From Apodemus sylvaticus (Eukaryota > Chordata > Mammalia > Rodentia > Muridae): a stretch of 64,000 bases of DNA. Each line of letters starts with the position of its first letter. Position 1 is the stretch's first letter. The stretch spans positions 30,759,807 to 30,823,806 of the forward strand of contig NC_067495.1 of assembly GCF_947179515.1 (NCBI RefSeq). Direction: 5' to 3'. Shown here in pieces: positions 47,575-60,366 of this stretch. The notes under the pieces are model-generated. The model was not told the DNA's origin, did no database searches, and saw only the letters and a list, made by a program, of their open reading frames with translations. A program made the position numbers and the translations under genes.

Positions 47575-50500
47575 CTGAAAGAAAGATATCAAGGGGAGGA
47601 GAAGTTAGAGAAGACAGGAAAGTATGGCATCTTGGCGGCTTAGACAAAGTTAGTTACTGCTGATGTACAATACTTATTAGAAAATTCTGCACCCTACATA
47701 CCGTATGTTTCAAAGGGAACAAAGCCCAGTTGCAGCAAAGCTATCACACAGTGAAATGAAGTCAGATGGAAGTCTATTAAACAAGGATGCATAAGTGTAC
47801 CTAGTTTTAGACTAGCAATGCAGCTTGCTCTCCATATATCTCTGCCTCAAAAAACACCCAAGACAAGAGAAGCCAAATAACAGGCTACAATGACAGGAAA
47901 ATAAAACAGAAATATTCACCAAGGCATGTTAGCCCTGCATTCCTCAAAACTCAGCTCAGAAAGAAGACCCTTGGAAGAAAATTGAGAGATAAAAATGTGT
48001 GCAAGGATGTCTATTTCCCCAGTACCATGAAGGCAATACATGCATCTGTCGATATATCTATGTATGTATACATGTGAGTAATTGTAGACAACTATGTGGA
48101 TGAAAACATGGATGGATAGAAGGAAGGATGTGTTGGTTGATGTTTGTGTGTGTTAGTCAATTTATGTGTGTGTCAGTGTGTAAAGATGGATGCGTAGAGA
48201 CACACAGAAACATAGAAAGATTAATACAATTAAAGATAAATAGATAATAAATAGGTAGATAAAGGGAGAGATAGACAAATAAACATATGTTTATGAATAA
48301 ACATAATAATTAATAATGAATAATAATGAATACTGGTGGCAATCACCACCACCATTATTTTTTATGTATGTTTTATGTTTTTCTTAATACATATACAGTC
48401 ACACAGACAGATAGACAGAAAAACAGACCATTTTAATTTCCAAGGATTGATAATGGTTGCTTTAACTTTACCCTCAAAAATATCTTTGTAGTATAATTTT
48501 CCACAGGGCTAGAAAGAAATGACTCTGAATGCAACCTAGGGCTTAGGGGAAAAAACCTAAAGCTCTATTTACAACATTCCACATAAACTTGGAGGTTCCC
48601 TTGAAACTGGGGCTTTCAATCTTCCCAGTATTAACGTGTAGTTGCAGAAATGTAGAAGGCTGAAGAACCAAGAATGCTTAACCCCAGGAATTAAGTCCTA
48701 CCTCGAAATTCTACTGAGATTGCAATCACAGACCCATGAAACGATCTATTCTGTAATGCCCATGAGTTAATATGAATATCCCACATTCTACAGACAGTCC
48801 TCATCCTAAATTCAGCTCAAATATCCCCTTGAGTTCCTAACATGTTTACCAGAGACACCCAAAATCACATGACTGCACATGGTCTACCCTATTTCATATG
48901 ACGTCTTAGATTTTCATAGAAATATGATGAGATCTTTCAGTATAATAAAAAGGATCCCTGCTTTTGTTGTCAAGAGAAAAACTCCCATTCCAACTGTGCA
49001 TTCAGCAACAAAACTAAGTGATCAATATCATGGGCAACACAAAGTTACAAGCCTTAAGAGCAGGGTACTGGAAAAGCCCGAAAACAACAACAACCTAGAA
49101 AAGGGGACAGGTAACCAGCATAACAACATGGGTTGTGAATAAGGCAAAAAGTAAAGATATGCTGAGAATAAGAAGTCACAATATAAACAGGTAGCAGGTA
49201 TGACAGGCATTATTCATCACAACATAAATAGCATGGCAATAGATGCTGAGGAAGGAAGAATGGCAGGAAACTGATGAGCCAACTCTTTGTCAAAATCAGA
49301 ATATGTAGAATGTACAAACTAATGAAGAATAAAAAGAATCACTCAAAAATAGTGTGACTGTGAAAGACTTTAAAAACACCGAGAAGACACGGGCTGGGGG
49401 AAGGGGGAAAATGGGTTGCTCCAAAATAAGAACAAATGACCCTCATCTAAGGAGCTCTCCACATACTAGATATGCATTGATCACATGATGAAGCCTCTAA
49501 GCGGGACAATTCCAATCTTGTTATAACTAGCAAGACTGATAGACACATCCAAGCAGCTTCTCACAGAGAAACTCAAAAAGCCATGAAATTCCTATGACAT
49601 TTGCAAGGCTACAGTTTGCCCACAAACCAGAATACCCTACCTAATACACCTTCTACTGAATGTTTTTACCAATACCAGGTCTGGTGCCTAAGGTAAAATA
49701 ATATTCTGCCTTAAGGGACTATATTCATTAGTCTAATTTCTCTTATCTCATCTCAATGCACTCTTACTATGCATCAATGGAGACAATGGAATTACCTACT
49801 GATAAACAAAATCCACAAATAGTGGCAACCACAACCATTATTTGTGTGAGTGTGTGTTTGTATGTGAGTGTGTGAGGGAGTATGGGTATATGTTCTATGA
49901 AAATCTGGCTATCACTCACAAAATACAAAGAGGCAAGTAGGCTATAAAACACGAAGGCATCCAAGGCAAAGGACACAGGGAAACACACACACAAACAAAT
50001 ACACACACATACCCCTACACACATATAAAATATTTAATTGTTGTTCTCTAAAAGGCAAGCACAGATGAAGTTCCTAGAAGAAAGGGTCAAAACAAGATAC
50101 AGCTGGGGAGTCAGGAAGTCCTTGGGGCCTATGCTCAGAAAATATTTACACAAATATAGTGAATACCACATTTGTGATAACTCCTTGAATACCTGTAACT
50201 AAAATATAAAAGGAACACCAAACAACTATGTAAGGCAAGTTCAAACAACTGAATTAAAACTCTGAGTGATACTCTTCAAAGGATTTTCAGATAAGAGGAT
50301 GGATAACAGCATGAGAAACACACTTGTGATGAGAGTATGTATAGTTCAGGGTGATGAGGACAACCTCTGTAATTCTAGTACTACAAAGGAAGGCCTACCC
50401 ATACAATCTCTCCACTACAAAGGAGGCAGCAGTTGGATCAGGAGCTCAAGACAGTTCAGCACAAATGCTAGCCTCAAATTTATACTCCCGGAGAAAATCA

Positions 50501-51189
50501 TCAAATGTCCACATTGGGCATGGTGGCACATTCTGAAATCACAGCATCACAGACACTGTGGTGAGGGCAGAGGGACTATCACTCCAGCAAATGAAACAAT
50601 GAAGACAAAGGCACAACCTGTTTTAGCTGCAAGGAATTTTGAATCATGGCCCAAGATGTTATCAAAGACCTGATTCAAAATAAAGATGTAAAAACAGGAC
50701 ATATCCTCTGAAACTCTGTAGAGTATCAATGCTCCTCAGAAAAATGACAAACACACAGAAAAATGAAGGAGGCAAAGCCATAAGGGGCTTGGTACCAAAC
50801 ATGGCAAACATTTTAAATCCAAAAGACAACAGATGAAAGAAAAAATCTCCAGAAAGGTCAGAAAGCTCTCATTGGAAAGCTCTATAGCCCTCAGAAGCAC
50901 AAGGGCTCACAGTCACAGTGACACACATGAAAATAGGAAACATGACAAAAAATCTATACCTGCCTTTCTCTATATCTATCTCCACTCCTTCCCTCTCTGT
51001 GTCTCTGTCTCTTCCCTATGTATCCCTCTGTATATCTCTCTAGGCCTGTATATCACTATTTCTGAGTTTCTTCTTACCTCTGGGTGTCTCTCTCTTTGTC
51101 ACTTTGTGTCTTTCTGTGTTTCTGGCTGAGCTGGAGGTGCTGGGGATCCAACCAAGGGTCTCCTGCAGAGCAAACTTTCTGTTTCTACT

Positions 51190-51191
<2 letters not shown>

Positions 51192-51242
<51 letters not shown>

Positions 51243-51260
51243 ATCTCTCTCTCTATCTAT
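51192..51260 (+). repeat. (TC)n / (TATC)n microsatellite
   Basis: Uninterrupted TC dinucleotides from 51,192 to about 51,237, followed by CTCT and CTAT repeats, then a TG-rich stretch to about 51,340. Long leucine/serine-rich frames here are artefacts of the repeat. Confidence 0.95.
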
Positions 51261-51659
51261 CTATCTCTGTGCATCTGTGTATGTGTGTCTGGGTGGTTGA
51301 GTGTGGATATGTGAGTGTGTGTGGGTATGTGAGTGTGTGAGGGAGTATGGGTGCATGTTGTGTGAAAACCTGGGTATCACTTACTCACAAAATACAAAGA
51401 GGCAAGTAGGCTGTAAAACACGAAAGCATCCAAGGCAAAGGACACAAGAAAATCTTTGAAAATAGCACAAACCCATGGTGTACATAAGAGCATACATCCA
51501 AAGAAACCTTTAAGTAATGTGTTTTCGATAAGCTATTAACAGGTGATCCATCTACCATCATAAACAGCAACTGGGACACACCTCTAGGTATACAACTTGT
51601 ACTCCAAATATATAACGAAACCTTAACATTGGACACCTAAAGATGGAGAACAATTTGGA

Positions 51660-52060
51660 CAAATGCAGGTTAGAAATGAGAATTTTTAGGAAGGGAGAGG
51701 AATGGGAAGAGCATTACAAAGATTGGAAAAGAAAGTGGAGGAAACATAAAGGTGGAGAAAAGGAGTAAATGAGGTTGGAAAGACAGAAGAAAACAGGGGT
51801 CCTGGGAAAGAAGAGGAGAGAGTGAGTGGGAAAAAGTGGAGCAAGGATAGTAGGGACGAAATTGTGGAGCAGAGAGAAAACAAACTTTACCAACAGACTC
51901 AGGGAAAACTGATGCAAGGGGCAAGAAAGGCCAGGGCAGGAGGGGCAGATCTTGGAAGGAGGCAGAGTGGAGGGAAGAGGTAAAAGGTGTGAAAAGGCTG
52001 TGAGATAGAGGACACAGGAAAGGAACATGGAAAAGGGAACAAGGGAAGGAAGGAAACCAC
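51660..52060. repeat. Polypurine tract, unit 3
   Basis: Counterpart of 2,100-2,540. Becomes nearly identical to other units from about 51,925. Confidence 0.7.
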
Positions 52061-52780
52061 TCCCAACAGTTTCCAACAAGCAGCAGCAACAACATTAAAA
52101 AATCACTCCGAATGGGAAAAACTGGTCTTAAACATCCCAAATACATAATAAACCTAGCCTGGGATAAGAGCCCCACCACCTCATCCCCTAGGCTTAAGGG
52201 AGAAGCCGAGGAACTAGAAAGTTCCAGAAGCCCCGAAGGCCCACATTGAAGTGAGAGGGCCGAACAGCCTGAGGAGATACGGAGTTTCTGGGCCGACTCC
52301 CGAGAAAAGGTCTACTCACTGCCATGGTGAGCAGAGGGGTGCACTGGGCCGAAACCCGCACTCGGAATCACAGGAGAGGGCCCTCAACTCGGAGAAAGTC
52401 CACCAGCGAGGCGAGAAAGCCCGCTTAAGGCCTCAGCGCCTTGGCGCCACAGCCTCTGGCCCAACGGCCCAAGCCGCCAATCAGACAACAGGGATTTCCA
52501 GGAACCGGAAGTGAGCAACTTCCTCTGCCGCCCCCTACAGGGGGGACTTAAAGGAGCCTGCTGCACGAGGAATGGGCGGGGCTTAAAAGGAGTCTATTGC
52601 ATGGGGCGGGGGGCGGCGAGGAAATGGGAGGGGCTTAAAAGGATCCCACTGCTCAGAGAATTGACCAGGATGCAGATTTGCAGAAGCTGGCTCCAGGAGG
52701 CCAAGTACAGGGACACCCAGGCTCTTGGACACTTAAACACCAACACACATCATACTTTTGGGTCACAGAAGTATTAGAGG
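52060..52780 (-). promoter_or_regulatory. Promoter island and candidate exon 1, unit 3
   Basis: ETS motif ACCGGAAGTG intact at 52,504-52,513, CCAAT at 52,477-52,481, minus ATG at 52,325-52,323 followed by GCA and donor-like GTGAGT from 52,319. CpGs lost in unit 2 are kept here. Confidence 0.55.
52541..52663. repeat. 36-bp promoter minisatellite, about 3 copies (unit 3)
   Basis: Three copies, the middle one with a G/C-rich expansion near 52,600-52,620 like that in unit 2. The last copy has the GGATCCCACTGC variant shared with unit 2. Confidence 0.8.
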
Positions 52781-52879
52781 AACTTAAATATGATCGATAA
52801 CCAAGGTTAGTTGAAAAGCACAGAACTACCTTTCAACACGGACTGAAGAGGAGGAAATATCCGAATCGCATCACTTCTT

Positions 52880-53437
52880 TTTTTTTTTTTAATCTTTTAC
52901 AGATCTAATCAAATAATTTCCAGAGAGGAAACTCAAATGGCTTAGAGACATTTAAAGAACAGTTCAACATCCCTAGTGATCAGTGCAAGGTAAATTTAAG
53001 CTTTTTTGTGATTCAATCACATACCAGACAGAATGGCCAAGAAGAATAATGCAGTTTACACTTAATGCTGGCAAAGATGTGGCATAAGAAGTACACTCAT
53101 GCATTGCTGTCAGGAGCATAAACATGTACATTCACAGAAGAAATCAGTGTTGTGGTTCCTCAGGAAGTTGTGAACAGACATACTTCAAATGACACTATTA
53201 AACATAGACACTTAATCTTAATACATAGGCACTGAATATTCATAACATCCAAAAACTGGAAACAACCCAGATGTCCATCAACAGATGAGCAAAGAAAATG
53301 TGATATATTTACATACAAGAACAGTACACAGCCATTAAATTAATGGCATTTTCAGGTAAAAGGATAGGATTGGCAAACTTCATTCTAAGTTATGTACCAA
53401 CATACAAAAACAAACATGGTATATGCTATATGCTTGT
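52880..53437 (-). mobile_element. Retrocopy of antisense L1 sequence with poly(A)
   Basis: The body reads as decayed L1 ORF2 C-terminal sequence on the plus strand (for example GAAACAACCCAGATGTCCAT near 53,260), but the element starts with a 12-13 base poly(T), i.e. a poly(A) tail on the minus strand. It is flanked by ATCGCATCACTTCTT (52,865-52,879) and ATCGCATTACTTCTT (53,438-53,452). It has no L1 3'UTR and no poly(A) on the plus strand. It is absent from units 1, 2 and 4. Confidence 0.75.
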
Positions 53438-53588
53438 ATCGCATTACTTCTTAGTGTTCAGCTACAAATACTCTACTCACAAAGTGGGCACCAGGGAAAG
53501 ATTTAACAAGCGTGAAGGGCTGGGATCGGAAGGTGCTAGAATAGAAAAACAGGAAATTGGGAAAAGACAGGGAATTAAAAACAGGTCC

Positions 53589-53594
53589 TTTATT
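53589..53594 (-). terminator. Candidate minus-strand poly(A) signal, unit 3
   Basis: AATAAA on the minus strand at the same relative position as in the other units. Confidence 0.45.
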
Positions 53595-55986
53595 TACAAG
53601 GGGCCATGGAGAGAAAGTTGGTGGGAAATTGATAAAGGCAAGAGATCAGCCTAGTCCAGAAGGGTGACTATGCTTGAAGCATTGAGGAAGTATAGGAATG
53701 TGGGAAAGTTTGTCGAAGGTTTGAGAAAGGGTAAAAGTTGAAACAAAAGGAGTCTGGCAGAGAAGACAGAAAAGGAAGAAAATGGTTTGCAGGAGGAGTA
53801 AGTTTCAGAAGGAAAAAAAAGGTGAACAGGGAAAATATTGTCAAAGAGAGAAATGGATTTTCTTTGAAAGAGCACAGCTGTACCTAATGACAGAGCAATC
53901 GTCAATCACAATATTTCTGAAGCGAAAATAGGCCCGCCTATGAGTTCCATACAACTCCGTTTGGATACAGACCTTGTTTACAAAAAATATAAGTAACAAT
54001 GCTGAGGATGATGATGACAACATCTAACAAAACTAGCAGCAGCTGCAAAAGCAATACAATCACCACCAACAAAACAACAAATAAAAATCAATACTGGGAA
54101 ACTAATGTAGTCCAGAAAGAGAAAACAGGTTCAGAGAATGGATCTTATTATAGAACACTCTGAAAATAACAAACAACAGCCTGTCTATATCTGTCATCCT
54201 GGTAGATACCTATGGTGGCTCAAGAGTATTGGCACAACTCAAGCAGTGCCCTTGTCTGACACACAGCATTTGGAAGGGAGAATAAATCACAGGCTTCCAA
54301 AAGGTCAATATCAAAAAAGGAATTAAGAATGGATAGCTCCAATCTAGAAGACAAATCCATGTCAGCCCTAATTCACCACACAGAGACCAGAGCACGTCTG
54401 TAATGTGGGAGTGAGCCAGAATTTATACACAGGACTGGTACATGGAGAGAAATACAGGGAAATGGTGTTTTAGGAACACAGCATGGCAATAACACCTATC
54501 AACACACAGCAGCTCAGTGACCTAAGCAAGAACCCCAAACTACACTTCACCCCTCAATATGCAACCAACAACAGAAAGCGCTACGCCTTCCCTAATGTCT
54601 GTGACAAGTTTTTGACTCCTAAAGAAGGCTTTCCTCTTCTTCCGTGGTGTGGTTACCGAGAAGCTGCCCATGGTTCAGCAGATAATCCTCCACAAGCACA
54701 TATGCAAGCAACCCTAAATAAACTCAGTGGGACACGTAGAAAACCAGAGGAAAACGCATTACTGCCTAAGGGTAACTGTATGGGAAGGGTTTCATTGGTA
54801 GCATGGCAACAAGAAAGTCTGTGAAGTTGTGAACATGGTGAAAACCTACGCTGTAAATGCAGGGAGTTGTCACGGAATCAGACAATAATACCACTAACAC
54901 CTACTTGTAAAGTACTCAGAGATTAGCAAAACCAAATAGAGATGACGAGACTGCCACTTCAACAATAACTTTTACATGTACCTATTTAAGAAAATCAGCA
55001 CCGGATTTAGAAGGCATTTTCAGCCTGTGCTGTACAGGGAGGAAGGCAGTATTCACTCCTGAATGCTACTCTGAGGAATTGTTACCTATGCCTTTTACCC
55101 TCAGGGCCAATACCTGCAAAGCAGTTAAGAGTCAAAATAATAAACCTGTGCAACTATCAAAAGCCTCGCAAAAGGAATTTTGTAAACCTAGAAGACATGC
55201 ACTCTAGGGATAGTATGAATCAAATGCAGTCAGTGTAAACACATTGCAGACAGGAGACCAAGTAGAGACAATTCTGTACATGATAATACTACCTGAATGT
55301 GCAGGAAGGCAACGATTTGAAGGAGCAATATATCTTTCCTTAAATGACACCACAGCTAATGTGAAAATATTTGTATGATCTGGAGGTTGTTGACATTGGA
55401 ATGGACTATAGCTTCTCCAAAGTTTCAGGAGAGCACATCACATCTTCCAAAACTATCTAGGTGTAGAACAATTATTCAGACTGCCTAGGAGACTGACAAG
55501 AAGGGGTGGCACAGTTAAAAAGGAGGGAAATGAAGAATTGTGATATCGCTCGGGTACACTCTTTCGGTATACCTTAGATTACAGACAAGTTGTTAAGGGA
55601 TAGCTAGGCCTGTGTGGAGCATTCACTAAAGCCCAGATGTATGGAAAATACCCCAGTTCCTTTTCTAAAACCAGGCCCATGCTAAAGAAATACAGACATT
55701 TTAAGTGATTTGAGGACCATACCATCAAAAATGAAACTAACATGGTAAAGGGAGTCATTTTTCTTGTCCTCTGACTCATCAGCACACAAAGTAATACAAG
55801 AACTGAAGCTACATACTCAGTCCCTTTTTTCCTTTTTTTTCTGATTTTGGTCGTTTGTTTGTTTCCTTATTTTGTATTTGAGGAAACATACTGGAGAACA
55901 ACTAAATCATAGTCATACATTGGGTCTATGCAATCTTGGATCTAATTCAGACAGCACACACCCATCTATATGAAACCCAGTTAACT

Positions 55987-56130
55987 CTAATATGCAACAG
56001 TGTGGCTGTCTGGCATGACTTCTCTTATCCAACATGTTAGGGTCATGATTACCATTCTTCCAGTAGTTAGAGGAGTCTGTTCAGAAATGAGTTGTCCAAT
56101 ACCAGCATGTCCTTCTCGAGTGGCAGGTTC
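55987..56130 (-). other. Exon-like minus-strand segment in X module, unit 3
   Basis: Near-copy of 44,371-44,514 with the same acceptor-like tract and open frame. Same reservations apply. Confidence 0.2.
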
Positions 56131-58869
56131 CTGAGAGAGATGACAAGGGAAGAAGAGGTTAGAGAAGAGAGGAAAGTTTGGGATCATGGTTGCTTACACA
56201 AGTTGACAGCTGATGCTACAAAATTAGGAAATTCTGTATCATATTTGCAGTTTTCTTGAAAGGTAAAAGAGGACAGTTTTAGCCAAAGCTATCACACAAT
56301 GAAAGGGAGTAAGACAAAAGCCTATGGAGCACAGATGCATAAGTTTACCTGGCTTCAGACTAGACACTAAGCTTGCGCTCCATATATCTGTGCCCCAAAT
56401 AACACCCAAGACAGGTCAAGCCCAATAATAGGCTGCAAAGACAGGAAAATGAAACAAATATTCGTCAAGGCATGCTGGCCCTGTAATACCTGCATTCATG
56501 AGCCCAGCAAGAAGAGCCTAGAGAGTAAAGTGAAAGAAAAAGACCCTGGGGGGAGTTTATCTCCCCAGTAGTATGAAAACAGTATATGCATCTCTGTACA
56601 TATCTATATATGCATCGATTAAGTTACTGTATACATCCATATGGATGGATGGATGGAAGAATGAATGGATGGATGAATGGATATATGGGTGGAGAGATGG
56701 ATTTATCTATGTGCGTGTGTGTGTCTGTGTCTGTGTGGGCGCGTGCGTGTGTGTATGGATGGAAGTCGGAATTAATTAATGTGGATGTTTGTGCGAATAG
56801 GTATAAATATAGTGATAGACAGTCTGAGATAAACAGATATATTGATACAGACATACGGAGAGACAGATAAAATTACCCAGCATGCTGATGGAAAAAACTA
56901 TATAATATGGTAGGTATAAGTGACATTATTCTCAAAAATGTATTAATAGTGGAGGACCTTTCCACAAGGATAAAACAAATGTATTTCAATGTAACCTGAC
57001 ACATAGAAATACAACTGAAACTCCCTTAATTCATTCAGTATAAATGAGAGGAAACTTTAACAGGGGCTATCAAAAACCCAAGTATCCAAAAATCCAAGTT
57101 CCAGAAATGTAGATGGCTGATGAACAAAGACTGCTAAGCCCAGGAATTTAAGTCCTACATGGAAAACATACTGGAACCTGCCACCATGGAAAAATGAAGG
57201 AATCTCTCTTTTAAGGACTATGAATATATAAAGGCTCCCACCCTCTAGAGACACTTGCCTAAAATCAGGTAGCTCATATGCTCCTTTGATCTACTGCCAC
57301 ATTTTCTACAATTATGCTAAAATATATGAGTATACATAGTCTTCCTTATAACTTATCAAGCCATCGTTTTTTTCTAGGAGGTATGATAGGATTTACAGTA
57401 TAATAAGAAGGTTCTCCACTTTTATTGACAGGAGTATCTATCCCTTACAGACTGTGCATTCACTTATAGAACTAACTGATCATAAGACATGGGCAGCACA
57501 GTCACAAGCTTTAACAGCCAGACATCTGAAAAGTCTGACAAATACCAACAACATACCAAGAACAGGCTAGTGTTAAAATAAAATAAACAGGAACATGTAT
57601 TCAGCATTGGAACTTATTGGAACTTGGGTAGTGAATGAGAAAAACAGTAAAGGTTTGTCAGATTAAAAAGTGACAATATAAGAATGTGACAGGTATGACC
57701 AATATTATTCTTCACACATAACTTACATGGCAATCGATGCTAAGGAAGGAAGAGCGGCAAGAAACTAATGAGCCAACTCTATCAAATTCAGAACATGCCG
57801 AGAGTACAAATAAATGAAGAGTAGAAAGAAGCACTCAAAAGTAGAGTGACTCTCCAAGACATTAAAAACTAGGAGGAGAGACAGGCTGGGTAGAAAATTT
57901 GTTGCTATCAAGTACACATAAATGACCATTATCTGAGAAGCTATCGACATACTAGATGTGCATGGACCATAAGATGAATTCACTAAGCTGTACAATTCCT
58001 AGCTTCTAATGTCTGCCACGACTGATTCACACATCCATCCAACTACACACCCAGAAACTGGACAAGCTATAAAACTACTGTAAGACATCCAAGGATACAG
58101 TTTGTTCCCAAACCAAGATCCCCTGACTAATACAACTTCTACTGCAAGTTTCTACCTGTAAAAGGTCTGGTATTTTGGGTAGAAAATATTGTTTCAATAG
58201 ACTATCTTTCGTAGTCTAATTATCTTGCAGCATCCCAAAGCCTTCTTACTATGCATCAGTGGGGTCCATAACTCCATGATCAACAGAAAACCAAAATTCT
58301 CTATGCCTGTCTCAAGTACAAGGGCCTCAAGCTCCTGGGACACACATATACAAACGCAAAAGAACCAAATTGTATGTCTCTTTCTGTCTACCTATCTCTA
58401 TCCCTGTCTTTTATTCTTTGTAACCCTCACTTTCTCTGTCCCTCTATGTAAATCTCAGAGGACCTCAGCTACACACAGAAAAAACAAGCATGCAGACACT
58501 CAGACATGCAGGCACTCAGACCTAAGGACACACACACGCACACACACACACACAGACAGACACACACACACTTTCATTCCATCCAAAAATTTAAAAAAAA
58601 CTGGAAATTAGTGAAGATAGACTGTAATACTACAATATGTTGCTATGGTACACCGGTAATGAAAAATTCATAAAATCTTCCCAACTAAAGCACTTACTGA
58701 AGTACACAGGAAAAAAAAGAAGCCTTCAAACATAAGTGTCAGTAAGAACTCAAACTATAAACAGTTGGTCCATCCCGGTCATCATTTACAACAGGGATTT
58801 ACTCCCCACTATAAAACTAATACCCCAAAAAAAGACCACAAAAAACATTAGGACTTACGAATAGGGACT

Positions 58870-59330
58870 AATGAGGAGAAATGCCAAATATTAGAAAGGA
58901 AAGAAGTTAGGAAAGAAGAAAGAGATGTGGAGGAGTATTACAAAGACAGGAATAGACACGGGAGGAAAACTAAAGGTAAGGAAGGGAGGCTGAAAAGGCA
59001 GATGAGAATAGGGGTACAGAGGAAGGAGGAGGGTAACAGGGGGAAATGGGAAAGATGAAAAGGGAGAAAAGGTGGGAAACGGAGAACAGGTAGGAAAGGG
59101 AGGAAGGTGGGGCAGGAGAAAAGAAATTAACATGATCAGGATACTCAGGGAGAAAGGACACAAGGGGCAAGAAAGGCCAGGGCAGGAGGGGCAGATCTTG
59201 GAAGGAGGCAGAGTGGAGGGAAGAGGTAAAAGGTGTGAAAAGGCTGTGAGATAGAGAGAGGACACAGGAAAGGAACATGGAAAAGGGAACAAGGGAAGGA
59301 AGGAAACCACTCCCAACAGTTTCCAGCAAG
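58870..59330. repeat. Polypurine tract, unit 4
   Basis: Counterpart of 2,100-2,540 and nearly identical to it. Confidence 0.75.
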
Positions 59331-60120
59331 CAGCAGCAACAACATTAAAAAATCACTCCGAATGGGAAAAACTGGTCTTAAACATCCCAAATACATAATA
59401 AACCTAGCCTGGGATAAGAGCCCCACCACCTCATCCCCTAGGCTTAAGGGAGAAGCCGAGGAACTAGAAAGTTCCAGAAGCCCCGAAGGCCCACATTGAA
59501 GTGAGAGGGCCGAACAGCCTGAGGAGATACGGAGTTTCTGGGCCGACTCCCGAGAAAAGGTCTACTCACTGCCATGGTGAGCAGAGGGGTGCACTGGGCC
59601 GAAACCCGCACTCGGAATCACAGGAGAGGGCCCTCAACTCGGAGAAAGTCCACCAGCGAGGCGAGAAAGCCCGCTTAAGGCCTCAGCGCCTTGGCGCCAC
59701 AGCCTCTGGCCCAACGGCCCAAGCCGCCAATCAGACAACAGGGATTTCCAGGAACCGGAAGTGAGCAACTTCCTCTGCCGCCCCCTACAGGCGGGACTTA
59801 AAGGAGCCTGCTGCACGAGGAATGGGCGTGGCTTAAAAGGAGCCTATTGCATGAGGAATGGGAGGGGCTTATAAAGAGCCTGCTGCAAGAGGAATGGGCG
59901 GGGCTTAAAAGGAGCCTGATGCATGAGGAATGGGCGGGGCTTAAAAGGAGCCAGCTGCAAGAGGAATAGGCGGGGCTTAAAAGGAGCCTGCTGCCCAGGG
60001 AATGGAACCAGGATGCAGATTTGCAGAAGCTGGCTCCAGGCGGCCAAGTACAGGGACACCCAGGCTCTTGGACACTTAAACACCAACACAGACCAGACTT
60101 TTGGTTCACAGAAGTATTAG
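59320..60120 (-). promoter_or_regulatory. Promoter island and candidate exon 1, unit 4
   Basis: ETS motif ACCGGAAGTG at 59,754-59,763, CCAAT at 59,727-59,731, minus ATG at 59,575-59,573 with GCA and donor-like GTGAGT from 59,569. The best-preserved island, with the largest number of GC-box repeats. Confidence 0.58.
59791..60004. repeat. 36-bp promoter minisatellite, 6 copies (unit 4)
   Basis: Six copies in register at 36-bp spacing (59,791; about 59,827; 59,863; 59,899; 59,935; 59,971). Three of them contain GGGCGGGGCTTAAAAGGAGC or its close match, a canonical GC box beside TTAAAA. Confidence 0.9.
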
Positions 60121-60360
60121 AGGAACTTACACGTGATTGATAACCAAGGGTTAGTTGAAAAGCACAGAACTAACTACCTTTTAACAGACTGAAGAGAAGG
60201 AAATATCCGAATGGTATCAGTTCTTAGTGTTCGGCTACAAACACTCTACTTGCAAAGTGGGCACCAGGGAAAGATTTAAGAAGGTGAAAGGCTGGGATCA
60301 GAAGGTGCTATAATAGAAAAACAGGTAATCAGGAAGAGAGTGAGAATTAAAAACGGGTCC

Positions 60361-60366
60361 TTTATT
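60361..60366 (-). terminator. Candidate minus-strand poly(A) signal, unit 4
   Basis: AATAAA on the minus strand, about 360 bp from the end of the promoter minisatellite of this unit. Confidence 0.45.

Larger units (their letters stand above)
45186..49165. repeat. Partial promoterless unit (Y-type tail)
   Basis: From AATGAAGGAACCAGCAAG (about 45,183) the sequence matches unit 1 from about 6,501 to 10,690. It includes the (CATA)n near 45,228-45,265 and the dispersed repeat at 45,727-46,060. It follows X-type sequence directly, so unit 2 carries an X module and then a second, 5'-truncated Y module with no promoter island between. A minus-strand exon-like frame lies at 47,392-47,574. The stretch 47,650-49,165 holds AT-rich non-coding sequence only. 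Confidence 0.82.
49166..57660. repeat. Tandem array unit 3 (S segment, island, X module)
   Basis: S segment 49,166-51,660 is related to those of units 1 and 2 but diverged. It contains GT/CA microsatellites (49,843-49,880; 49,984-50,010) and a long (TC)n at 51,192-51,260. Island 51,925-52,870, a retroposed L1-derived insert 52,880-53,437, then X module 53,490-57,660 with (GGAT)n/(TG)n near 56,640-56,755. The X module here runs on to 57,660, unlike unit 2 where it is cut at 45,185. Confidence 0.78.
53490..57660. repeat. X module of unit 3
   Basis: Very close to 41,885-45,185 until about 56,760. Beyond that it continues with sequence resembling 9,900-10,690 (for example CATTTTAATT-like and CCACAAGGATAAAAC-like pieces), i.e. 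the normal module end. No gene supported. Confidence 0.75.

Noticed and set aside
51084..51340. Leucine/serine repeat frames
   Set aside because: Simple translation of the (TC)n and (TG)n microsatellites.
59791..60004. Possible CRISPR-like array
   Set aside because: Direct repeats are contiguous at 36 bp with no spacers, in mammalian DNA; this is a minisatellite.
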